From contig CAMHIH010000050.1 in NCBI GenBank assembly GCA_946185175.1, positions 1-5,310 on the forward strand: 5,310 bases of DNA, written 5' to 3'. This DNA is from an uncultured Candidatus Saccharibacteria bacterium. GTDB lineage: Bacteria; Patescibacteriota; Saccharimonadia; Saccharimonadales; Saccharimonadaceae. Within the stretch, counting starts at the first letter, position 1. Each line of letters opens with the position of its first letter. The position numbers and the translations under genes were made by a program. Under the pieces are notes generated by a model, which ran no database searches, had not been told where the DNA came from, and saw only the letters and a list, made by a program, of their open reading frames with translations. Shown here one piece after another: positions 1 through 5,088 of the stretch.

Positions 1-523
1 CGAAATCATACAGGTCATCATAGTACTCGACATATGGATCGTCGGTCGTATTGATGCGATCAAGCGGGAACACCGCCTGAATCCACTGGTTCCTATAGAT
101 ACCCTGGTCCCCAAGATGAGGCATTGGCGTGGAAATACTCATCGCGTCCGGATTGAGTTTAGCGACTTCATCCAGTTTGACGTCCCTGCAGTCATAGCAA
201 ACTACAATATGGGTCGGATCTTCTTCTGTAATGCGGAAGCGAATCAGCTCGTCGTCCTGCCCGCAGAGCCTTCCGATTAGGCAGCCGAGCGCTGGCACAT
301 CATTGATGCCGAGCGACTTGAGAAGACCGTCGTAACGGTAATCGATCTTGTCGAACAGGAACGCCGTATAGAGGCCGCCACGCTTATGATAGGTATGATC
401 ACCAGCGTGCAGCTGAAGCCCGCAGAAAGTGGAGGTCCAGCCGTATTGCGTGCGATTGCCTTCGGGTTGAGCTTCCATCTTGGTGGTTCCACGTGCAGGA
501 TAGAAAATCATTGATTCTTTCAT
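1..523 (-). CDS. Unrecognised protein, 5' part only (runs off left edge)
   Basis: An open frame of 174 codons runs on the minus strand from an ATG at 523-521 to the window edge without a stop, so the C-terminus is missing. The start is supported by an AAAGGA at 541-536 within a longer match to the anti-Shine-Dalgarno complement, and by a promoter and leader hairpin just upstream. I do not recognise the family. The visible part is soluble, with no signal peptide or membrane segment. It is rich in aromatic residues and Asp, with a His cluster (H39, H43, H46) and five cysteines (C34, C81, C87, C109, C112), the last two in a CYDC motif. The pair C109/C112 could bind metal, but nothing proves this. 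It is transcribed divergently from the LPLAT-like gene. A second in-frame ATG at 511-509 is possible but poorly spaced from the ribosome site. That the frame is coding is fairly sure; the function is unknown. Confidence 0.75.
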   Translation of the reverse strand, partial: MKESMIFYPARGTTKMEAQPEGNRTQYGWTSTFCGLQLHAGDHTYHKRGGLYTAFLFDKIDYRYDGLLKSLGINDVPALGCLIGRLCGQDDELIRFRITEEDPTHIVVCYDCRDVKLDEVAKLNPDAMSISTPMPHLGDQGIYRNQWIQAVFPLDRINTTDDPYVEYYDDLYDF

Positions 524-548
524 TTTCTAATCACATCCTTTCAAGGTT

Positions 549-564
549 CGAGCGGGATTGCTCG
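549..564 (-). promoter_or_regulatory. 5'-terminal leader hairpin of the leftward gene
   Basis: CGAGC (564-560) and GCTCG (553-549) can form a perfect 5-base-pair stem with a six-base loop. It starts at or within a base or two of the predicted transcription start and lies upstream of the ribosome binding site at 541-536. A role in protecting the mRNA 5' end or tuning translation is inference. Confidence 0.4.
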
Positions 565-570
565 CTTCAT

Positions 571-598
571 ATTTTATAATATTTAGAGTTATTGGCAA
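571..598 (-). promoter_or_regulatory. Promoter of the leftward unknown gene
   Basis: On the minus strand, TTGCCA (598-593, five of six matches to the -35 consensus) is followed after 16 bases by TAAAAT (576-571). The predicted start of transcription is near 564-563, giving a leader of about 40 bases. Its -35 lies 11 bases from the -35 of the opposing promoter at 610, so the two are back to back. Unlike the rightward promoters it has no TG extension before the -10. Confidence 0.6.
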
Positions 599-609
599 GC
601 GGGTTTAGT

Positions 610-637
610 TTGATTATTTCAGTTTTCATGGTATAAT
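610..637 (+). promoter_or_regulatory. Extended -10 promoter of the LPLAT-like gene
   Basis: TTGATT (610-615), a 16-base spacer and a perfect TATAAT (632-637) preceded by TGG (629-631) make a strong extended -10 promoter. Predicted transcription starts near 644. This argues against translation beginning at the in-frame ATG at 646, which would leave almost no leader and has no ribosome site. Confidence 0.75.
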
Positions 638-648
638 TTATATCAGTG

Positions 649-671
649 GAGACGCCTATTCCGGGCGTTTC
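649..671 (+). promoter_or_regulatory. Leader hairpin before the LPLAT-like gene
   Basis: GAGACGCC (649-656) pairs with GGCGTTTC (664-671) to form eight base pairs including one G-U, closing a seven-base loop. It begins about five bases after the predicted transcription start and ends 14 bases before the AGGAGG. The stem is followed by no U-run, so it is not a terminator. Confidence 0.45.
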
Positions 672-685
672 ACGCACATTTCGAA

Positions 686-691
686 AGGAGG
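686..691 (+). promoter_or_regulatory. Ribosome binding site fixing the start at 700
   Basis: A perfect AGGAGG lies 8 bases before the ATG at 700, in frame with the long coding region. The ATG at 696 is only 4 bases from it and opens a different frame that stops after fewer than 50 codons. Confidence 0.8.
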
Positions 692-699
692 AATTATGG

Positions 700-1671
700 A
701 TGAGAACAATATCCGTAACCGATCTTGTAACCAAAGACACCAGTACGATTATCTCAGAACTCGTAGAACGCAAATACTCGATCCTCGACTCGCTCGGCTG
801 TCATCGTCTCTGTCAGGAGGTGTACCTACCGGGATTAGCTAGTCGCATCCTCTGCAAGATGATTATTCGTCGCGCCGGTGATCGCAACTCTCCGCAATGG
901 GGCGAGCGAGTCAAAGCAGGAATAATTAAGCTGTTTTCCTGGGCAGCGCCAACCATGATTCATGGAAACCCTCCAAATCATAGTAGCGGAGGTGTCGTGA
1001 TAGGCTTCAACCACCCATCGCTTGGCGAGATACTGCGCCTAATTGAATTCGTGGCGCGCTATTACCCCGACATGCCCTATGTGTTTCCGGTTAATCTTCC
1101 TTGGTACGAAGCGCTTTGTCCGATTATGGGCGAGTTGAATGCGGCCGGCATTTATCTGACGCCAATGATTACGCCGTCCACATCAAAGAAGATTCAGAAG
1201 ACGAATCCGGATGTAGATATAGATGCCGTGAAAACACTGTCTAGCCAGTTCAAGTCTGCCTACTTCGAGCTCTGCAAACAAAATTGCGATCGAGCTGTGA
1301 TTCTGGTTGCACCGAGCGCCACGCGACAACGAACCGTCTTCACATCAAAGGAAGCGATGCTTGGCGAAGAAAAAATCGAACCACCTACTATGTCTATGAT
1401 TGCGGCCATGCTGGGGCGTACAAAGGCTTCTGAATGTGATTTTATTCCTGTTTCCGTTAAGCCGCCCAAAAACTTCAAACGTGGACTAAATCTTTTCAGG
1501 CGTTACGAACTTAAGCCCGGAACCAGCATTAGCCTGCAGGAAGCGAGTCGCTTAGCCAGAGAACGCTATGGCAATGGATTCCGTGGGCATCACTTCGATT
1601 TAGTCTTCTTGGAGAGAATTGCTGCTGGTTTGCAAAAAATGGACGCCGATTATCTCATCTTCCCCTCGTAA
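700..1671 (+). CDS. PlsC/LPLAT-like putative acyltransferase
   Basis: This 323-residue protein carries a degenerate version of the acyltransferase blocks of the PlsC (lysophospholipid acyltransferase) family. Block I is seen as GFNHPSLGE (102-110), where H105 would be the catalytic base and E110 replaces the usual Asp of the HX4D motif. Block II may be the region P130-G150, with a Gly before the ILE/Tyr-rich turn. Block III is APSATRQR (204-211), where the family usually has FPEGTRSR. Block IV may be DFIPVSV (247-253). Known family members move an acyl chain from acyl-ACP or acyl-CoA to a lysolipid or other hydroxyl at the membrane. There is no clear transmembrane helix, and the first 80 residues and the C-terminus are unfamiliar. 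Start chosen from AGGAGG at 686-691 and the promoter at 610-637. It is a single-gene unit with its own terminator. The fold assignment is moderately sure; the substrate is unknown. Confidence 0.65.
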   Translation: MRTISVTDLVTKDTSTIISELVERKYSILDSLGCHRLCQEVYLPGLASRILCKMIIRRAGDRNSPQWGERVKAGIIKLFSWAAPTMIHGNPPNHSSGGVVIGFNHPSLGEILRLIEFVARYYPDMPYVFPVNLPWYEALCPIMGELNAAGIYLTPMITPSTSKKIQKTNPDVDIDAVKTLSSQFKSAYFELCKQNCDRAVILVAPSATRQRTVFTSKEAMLGEEKIEPPTMSMIAAMLGRTKASECDFIPVSVKPPKNFKRGLNLFRRYELKPGTSISLQEASRLARERYGNGFRGHHFDLVFLERIAAGLQKMDADYLIFPS

Positions 1672-1683
1672 CTTTTTTATAAG

Positions 1684-1708
1684 AAGGCCGCCAAACAGCG
1701 GTCTTTTT
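1684..1708 (+). terminator. Intrinsic terminator of the LPLAT-like gene
   Basis: AAGGCCGC (1684-1691) pairs with GCGGTCTT (1698-1705), eight pairs including one G-U, around a CAAACA loop. It is followed by a T-run to 1708. It starts 12 bases after the stop codon and ends two bases before the -35 of the next promoter. Confidence 0.85.
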
Positions 1709-1709
1709 A

Positions 1710-1738
1710 TTGACTTTTTGTAGTGTTTATGGTAAAAT
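1710..1738 (+). promoter_or_regulatory. Strong extended -10 promoter of the 57-residue gene
   Basis: TTGACT (1710-1715), an ideal 17-base spacer and TAAAAT (1733-1738) preceded by TGG (1730-1732). It has the best -35 of the rightward promoters in the window. Transcription is predicted to start near 1745. Confidence 0.8.
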
Positions 1739-1751
1739 ATATAGAGATGTA

Positions 1752-1771
1752 GTCACCTGCCAAGTGGTGAC
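1752..1771 (+). promoter_or_regulatory. Leader hairpin before the 57-residue gene
   Basis: GTCACC (1752-1757) pairs perfectly with GGTGAC (1766-1771) around an eight-base loop, about seven bases after the predicted transcription start. Bases 1754-1758 (CACCT) are also complementary to AGGTG within the ribosome binding site (1788-1792), so an alternative pairing that hides the ribosome site is possible. This is inference from base complementarity only. Confidence 0.4.
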
Positions 1772-1800
1772 GATTTTACACTTTAGGAGGTGTAATTACT

Positions 1801-1974
1801 ATGAAGGTTTTACGTAACATTCTTTCTGCCCTGCTCGCCGCTTTCGCGATTACCTTACTTTGCCTACTCGTCCATCAGGTACAGACCAAGCAATACCGCG
1901 ACGCAATCCAGGAGGCGCTGCAGAAACATAAGGTCATAACCATAAGTGACTCTGACAACACTCAGAACAATTAA
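1801..1974 (+). CDS. 57-residue single-pass membrane protein, unrecognised
   Basis: A short but well-supported gene: strong promoter at 1710-1738, AGGAGGTG at 1785-1792 with AGGAGG 10 bases before the ATG, TAA stop, and an intrinsic terminator directly after. The protein has a positively charged start (K2, R5), then a hydrophobic segment from about residue 6 to 24, rich in Leu and Ala. Next comes a polar, helix-prone stretch (about 26-45) and an Asp/Asn/Ser-rich tail. The positive-inside rule predicts the N-terminus in the cytoplasm and about 32 residues outside. The hydrophobic segment could instead be an uncleaved signal anchor. There is no lipobox, since the Cys at 21 lies inside the hydrophobic run. 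I do not recognise a family. Its own complete transcription unit argues that it is a real gene and not a chance frame. Confidence 0.75.
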   Translation: MKVLRNILSALLAAFAITLLCLLVHQVQTKQYRDAIQEALQKHKVITISDSDNTQNN

Positions 1975-1982
1975 CTGGGCAC

Positions 1983-2006
1983 GGGCCGCTTCGGTGGCCC
2001 ATTTTT
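1983..2006 (+). terminator. Intrinsic terminator with UUCG tetraloop
   Basis: GGGCCGC (1983-1989) pairs with GTGGCCC (1994-2000), seven pairs including one G-U, capped by TTCG (1990-1993) closed by a C-G pair, the very stable cUUCGg loop. A five-base T-run (2002-2006) follows. It ends transcription of the 57-residue gene, starting nine bases after its stop. Confidence 0.9.
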
Positions 2007-2007
2007 A

Positions 2008-2035
2008 TGTTTATTATTTCGCTTTGTGATATGAT
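2008..2035 (+). promoter_or_regulatory. Extended -10 promoter of the phosphorylase gene
   Basis: TATGAT (2030-2035) is preceded by TGA (2027-2029), a good extended -10. The -35 region (about 2008-2013, TGTTTA) is poor, so recognition would rest mainly on the extended -10. Transcription is predicted near 2042, giving a leader of about 42 bases. Confidence 0.6.
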
Positions 2036-2064
2036 AGAATTAGCTAAACATAAGTACAAAGTTA

Positions 2065-2076
2065 ATTTTTTAAGGG
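2065..2076 (+). promoter_or_regulatory. U-run plus AAGGG ribosome site before phosphorylase
   Basis: ATTTTTTAAGGG, with AAGGG (2072-2076) placed seven bases before the GTG at 2084. It decides this start, because the next in-frame ATG is codon 68, inside the conserved glycine-rich region. The identical 12 bases precede secE at 3899-3910. Confidence 0.65.
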
Positions 2077-2083
2077 TAGGCAC

Positions 2084-3829
2084 GTGCAAGATCAAAATCC
2101 AAAAAAGGTTTATCATCCTCTCGATAGCGTCGAGGATGTTGAGGAGTTTTATCAGTCAATCCGGCGCGAAAAACTTACACATAAACTAGCGCCAGAACGT
2201 CCTTATTGCTATTGGACAATTGAAACTTATGACAAGTCTAACGGCATCCGCGGTGGTGGTGGACTCGGTGTATTAGCAGCCGATATGCGTCGCGTTGCTG
2301 AACAATTACAAGTTCCTTTTGTGCTAGTGACTCCTTTTTACCCTTGGGAATCACATCAGCGCATGGAAAATATGGAGCAGATAGACTACCACACCGAAAA
2401 GCGCTACCAGGATTATGGCTTTAACTTTGTCGATACAGTAAACGTAAAAACTGCGACTGGCGCGGTTGCGCTTGACGTGATCGAGAAACGGCTTGGCAGT
2501 TCCCGCTTCTTGTGCGTAACTGAGCCAAACTTCGGCGAACTATATTCTGGCGAATCTGGCTCAGACCATCGTCTTTACCAGGAAGTTTCACTCGGCTTTG
2601 GTGGCTATAAAGCACTGAAGTTAGTTGGCTGCCGCCCAGGCATTATTCAGCTAAACGAAGTCGCCACCTTCTTCGCCGCCGTAGCTCGCCTTGATGAGCT
2701 AGTCAGTTCCGGCATGGATTTTTACGAGGCAGTAGTCTACACGCGTAAACATACTTTATATACAAATCACACCTTAGTGCAGGCGGCTGAGGCCACTTTC
2801 CATTACGATCAATTCGAGCGTTATGTTTTTCCGAATATTAAGTCTGTCTCCGTCAAACGCTGGCTTTCCGACAAGTTCACTGACGGCATGATTCGTCTAT
2901 CGACACCAACCGTCGAGATTGCCGAGCTGCGCTCCGGCGTATCCAAATTACACGCTCGCGTTGCCAACTACCACGACATTAACGGTAACAAGATTAAGTT
3001 CAAATCAATCACGAACGGTATCCATATGCGTACTTGGACTTTGCCGGAAATTATGGATTATTATCATACGCACGGTATCTTAGACAAGTTTGATTTGCCA
3101 ACAATTCGTGGTTTCGAGGAAAATATCGAGAAAATCACTGCCGATGATATTCGACACCTAAAGAACTTAGGTCGCGAAAAACTCAATGAAATTCTTGCAC
3201 ATCGCACCGATCAGTACGGCAATCCTGTCTTCATTCCACGCGATGCAATGTTGTTCGATTTCAAGCGGCGCTTTGTAGACTACAAGCGACCATGGTTACC
3301 ATTCACGGATTCTAATGAACTTGCGCGTATTTTACAAAATCACAATGCGCACTATATCTTAGCCGGCCGCGTCCATATGGGCGACACAACAATGTTCGGT
3401 AAACTCATGGACTTGTTGCACTTAATCGACCAGAACCCAATCCTAAAAGAGCGCGTTCATTATCTACCAGATTATGATGAAGAACTTGGTTTGGCGCTTT
3501 CGCTCGGGGCAAACTCTTCCATTAATACTCCTATCGTTGGCCTCGAGGCTTGCGGTACAAGCTGGATGAAAGATATCGCAAACATGGGCATCCTGATTTC
3601 TACGCATGACGGCGGTGTTGCCGATAAACCAGCCGATAGCTATCTGACGGTCGATGGCAAGAACGAAGCGCAAGAAGTTAAGGAACTTTATCGCCAAATG
3701 GAAGTTGCCGCCAATGCCTGGCAAAACGACTTTGATTTGGAGTACTGGATCCACAAAGAGCTTACCGCCTATCTTGATGTGATTTCTGGCACTCGTATGA
3801 TGCGCGATTATTTGAACTATTTGTTCTAA
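2084..3829 (+). CDS. Alpha-glucan (glycogen-type) phosphorylase, GT35 family
   Basis: 581 residues from a GTG start (AAGGG seven bases upstream). Family members use pyridoxal phosphate to cleave terminal alpha-1,4-glucosyl units with phosphate, releasing glucose-1-phosphate in the cytoplasm. Order of motifs: a glycine-rich loop GGGGLGVLAAD (57-67); QLNEVATFF (189-197); SGVSKLHARV (284-293); ITNGIHMRTW (309-318), close to the ITNGVHTPTW-type motif of the bacterial/archaeal alpha-glucan phosphorylase subgroup; KRRFVDYKRP (394-403), contacting cofactor and phosphate; and EACGTSWMKD (488-497), where K496 matches the lysine that holds PLP. It is shorter than the roughly 800-residue E. coli and muscle enzymes but seems complete, ending in the usual RMMRDYLNYL-type C-terminus. 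By hand alignment, the His of the usual NEGH/NDTH motif is replaced (A194), and E281 lies where muscle phosphorylase has H377. Family is sure; activity and substrate are likely but untested. It forms a single-gene unit. Confidence 0.88.
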   Translation: MQDQNPKKVYHPLDSVEDVEEFYQSIRREKLTHKLAPERPYCYWTIETYDKSNGIRGGGGLGVLAADMRRVAEQLQVPFVLVTPFYPWESHQRMENMEQIDYHTEKRYQDYGFNFVDTVNVKTATGAVALDVIEKRLGSSRFLCVTEPNFGELYSGESGSDHRLYQEVSLGFGGYKALKLVGCRPGIIQLNEVATFFAAVARLDELVSSGMDFYEAVVYTRKHTLYTNHTLVQAAEATFHYDQFERYVFPNIKSVSVKRWLSDKFTDGMIRLSTPTVEIAELRSGVSKLHARVANYHDINGNKIKFKSITNGIHMRTWTLPEIMDYYHTHGILDKFDLPTIRGFEENIEKITADDIRHLKNLGREKLNEILAHRTDQYGNPVFIPRDAMLFDFKRRFVDYKRPWLPFTDSNELARILQNHNAHYILAGRVHMGDTTMFGKLMDLLHLIDQNPILKERVHYLPDYDEELGLALSLGANSSINTPIVGLEACGTSWMKDIANMGILISTHDGGVADKPADSYLTVDGKNEAQEVKELYRQMEVAANAWQNDFDLEYWIHKELTAYLDVISGTRMMRDYLNYLF

Positions 3830-3838
3830 AAAAGAATG

Positions 3839-3867
3839 GCCAGCATTTGCAAAAGTGCTGGCTTTTT
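3839..3867 (+). terminator. Intrinsic terminator with GCAA tetraloop
   Basis: A ten-pair stem, 3839-3848 with 3853-3862 (GCCAGCATTT with AAGTGCTGGC, allowing one G-U), is capped by GCAA (3849-3852), a stable GNRA loop. A T-run follows at 3863-3867. It ends the phosphorylase transcript ten bases after its stop and overlaps the secE promoter. Confidence 0.9.
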
Positions 3868-3875
3868 GTTATACT
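3847..3875 (+). promoter_or_regulatory. secE-nusG promoter, inside the upstream terminator
   Basis: TTGCAA (3847-3852), a 17-base spacer and TATACT (3870-3875) preceded by TGT (3867-3869). The -35 is the loop of the phosphorylase terminator, and the spacer is its descending arm plus T-run. Transcription is predicted near 3882, leaving a leader of about 37 bases. Confidence 0.65.
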
Positions 3876-3884
3876 CTTGACAAG

Positions 3885-3905
3885 AGTCCGTTAGGACTAT
3901 TTTTT
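3885..3905 (+). promoter_or_regulatory. secE leader hairpin followed by a U-run
   Basis: AGTCC (3885-3889) pairs with GGACT (3894-3898) around a GTTA loop. One A and then six Ts (3900-3905) follow, running straight into the AAGGGAG ribosome site (3906-3912). The layout resembles a weak intrinsic terminator in the leader, although a five-pair stem is short. It begins two to three bases after the predicted transcription start. Attenuation is a hypothesis. Confidence 0.4.
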
Positions 3906-3918
3906 AAGGGAGCAACTA

Positions 3919-4482
3919 ATGGCAAACGTTACACGAATTAAGGCAAAAGACGACGCTCCAAAGAAAGAAGCAACAAAAGAGAAAGTCGTCAAAAAGCCAG
4001 AAACTGATGATCTCGAAGAGATTACTCCTACCAGAAAAGTCACCGTCAAAGCTAAAGGTAGCGAAAACAAAAAAGTTATCAAAAGTAAGCTCGAGCAACA
4101 AGCCGAGCACGACTTAGAAATGCGCGAAAAAGACAAAGCTGAAAAACGCGCTATCAAGGAAGAATATAAGGCTAAAAAGGCCAAAATTAAATCTCAGCTC
4201 AAAAAGATTAAGAAAACCACTTCCAAAGAAGACGCAAAGCGTATTAAAAAGAACGTTAAAAAAGAACTCAAAGAGCTTAAAATCGAGCACCGAGATGAGC
4301 ACCCAGGCTATTTCCGCGGCGCAATTCGCGAAATTCGCCAAGTTCGTTGGCCAAATCGCAAAGAGACCTGGAAATTAACCCTTGCCGTAATCGGCTATGT
4401 AGCAATTGCGGCAATCTGTCTTGGCCTGCTCGACGCATTACTCAAGCTTGCATTCAATAAACTAATCGGAGGAAACATGTAA
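3919..4482 (+). CDS. secE: Preprotein translocase subunit SecE with long charged N-terminus
   Basis: SecE clamps SecY in the SecYEG protein-export channel of the cytoplasmic membrane. The SecE core is at the C-terminus: an amphipathic helix with REIRQVRWPNRKET (137-150), containing the conserved WP, then one membrane helix at about 153-177. Many bacterial SecE proteins are about 60 residues long and E. coli SecE is 127 with three membrane helices; this one is 187 with a single helix. Residues 1-127 are extremely rich in Lys and Glu/Asp, with almost no hydrophobic clusters before about residue 57 and a probable charged helix or coiled coil at about 57-125. Start chosen from AAGGGAG six bases before the ATG. 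It is the first gene of a two-gene operon, and its stop overlaps the nusG start (TAATG). Identity is very likely, given the WP motif and the nusG neighbour. Confidence 0.93.
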   Translation: MANVTRIKAKDDAPKKEATKEKVVKKPETDDLEEITPTRKVTVKAKGSENKKVIKSKLEQQAEHDLEMREKDKAEKRAIKEEYKAKKAKIKSQLKKIKKTTSKEDAKRIKKNVKKELKELKIEHRDEHPGYFRGAIREIRQVRWPNRKETWKLTLAVIGYVAIAAICLGLLDALLKLAFNKLIGGNM

Positions 4483-5033
4483 TGGCCGTTAACCGTTATG
4501 ATGACACACGTGCCTGGTATGCAATTTCGACATACTCTGGCTACGAAGACAAGGTAGCCGATTCTATCAAGCAACGTCTTGATACGGTTGACTTTGCCGA
4601 CAAAATCTTTGACGCTTTAGTGCCAAAGGAAAAGCAAATCGAAATTAAGAATGGCAAGCGCCGTATTGCCGACAAAAAGATTCTTCAAGGCTATGTCCTA
4701 GTCGAAATGAAGCTTTCGGATGAAACTTGGTATATTATTCGCAACACACCAGGCGTTACCGGTTTCGTCGGTACTGGCACCCAGCCAACCCCTGTTTCTA
4801 ATAAAGAAGTCGAGAAGATTAAGAAACGCATGGGTGTCGAAGATCCTAAGTTTACTGTTAATTACGAGGTCAATGAAGTCGTCTCCGTTACGGACGGTCC
4901 ATTCAAGGGCTTTGAGGGTACAATTTCCGAGATTGACGCTAGCAAGGGTAAGCTAAAGGTCATGATTTCGATGTTTGGTCGCGAAACCGCCGTCGAGCTT
5001 GACGCACTACAGGTCAAAAAGATTGACGATTAA
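4482..5033 (+). CDS. nusG: Transcription termination/antitermination protein NusG
   Basis: 183 residues, the normal length for NusG, which binds the RNA polymerase clamp to promote processive elongation and links to Rho or to ribosomal protein S10. The NGN domain covers about 11-118: WYAISTYSGYEDKV (12-25), GYVLVEM (70-76) and NTPGVTGFVGTG (88-99). The KOW domain covers about 128-180, with VTDGPFKGFEGTI (136-148) and MFGRETAVELD (164-174). All expected motifs are present and there is no domain II insertion. The ATG overlaps the secE stop by one base. A GGAGG at 4468-4472, inside the end of secE, lies nine bases upstream, so translational coupling is likely. A strong terminator follows directly, and no rplK is seen in the 277 bases after the stop. 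Confidence 0.98.
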   Translation: MAVNRYDDTRAWYAISTYSGYEDKVADSIKQRLDTVDFADKIFDALVPKEKQIEIKNGKRRIADKKILQGYVLVEMKLSDETWYIIRNTPGVTGFVGTGTQPTPVSNKEVEKIKKRMGVEDPKFTVNYEVNEVVSVTDGPFKGFEGTISEIDASKGKLKVMISMFGRETAVELDALQVKKIDD

Positions 5034-5038
5034 TCCTT

Positions 5039-5067
5039 AAAAACTCGGCCACCCGGTCGAGTTTTTT
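5039..5067 (+). terminator. Intrinsic terminator of the secE-nusG operon
   Basis: AAAAACTCGGCC (5039-5050) pairs with GGTCGAGTTTTT (5055-5066), twelve pairs with one G-U, around an ACCC loop. The T-run reaches 5067. The A-run on the left arm would also give a U-run on the other strand, so it could act in both directions. It shows that the nusG transcript probably ends here and does not continue into ribosomal protein genes. Confidence 0.9.
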
Positions 5068-5088
5068 GATGGCATGAATATACCTTTT

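Noticed and set aside
277..492. 71-codon minus-strand frame
   Set aside because: It is out of frame with, and lies inside, the longer minus-strand gene that starts at 523 with a promoter and a ribosome site.
646..699. Upstream in-frame ATG at 646 that would extend the LPLAT-like protein by 18 residues
   Set aside because: It lies about two bases after the predicted transcription start, has no ribosome site, and the extra stretch covers the leader hairpin and the AGGAGG of the start at 700.
696..840. ATG at 696 as a start or a small overlapping gene
   Set aside because: It is only four bases from the AGGAGG and opens a frame of fewer than 50 codons that ends inside the real gene.
1..1700. 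Horizontal transfer of the left part because it looks somewhat richer in G and C than secE-nusG
   Set aside because: The difference is mild, partly explained by the Lys-rich secE, and the control signals have the same style throughout.
2080..2087. Palindrome GCACGTGC spanning the phosphorylase start codon, as an operator
   Set aside because: Eight bases is too short to support an operator, and CACGTG also occurs at about 490 inside a coding region.
2007..2189. 60-codon plus-strand frame overlapping the phosphorylase start
   Set aside because: It begins before the predicted transcription start, has no ribosome site, and ends inside the well-conserved phosphorylase gene.
3897..4341. Two or three minus-strand open frames with Phe/Leu/Ser-rich, membrane-like products opposite secE
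   Set aside because: They are mirror images of the Lys/Glu-rich secE extension (AAA/AAG/GAA read as TTT/CTT/TTC) and have no ribosome site or promoter of their own.
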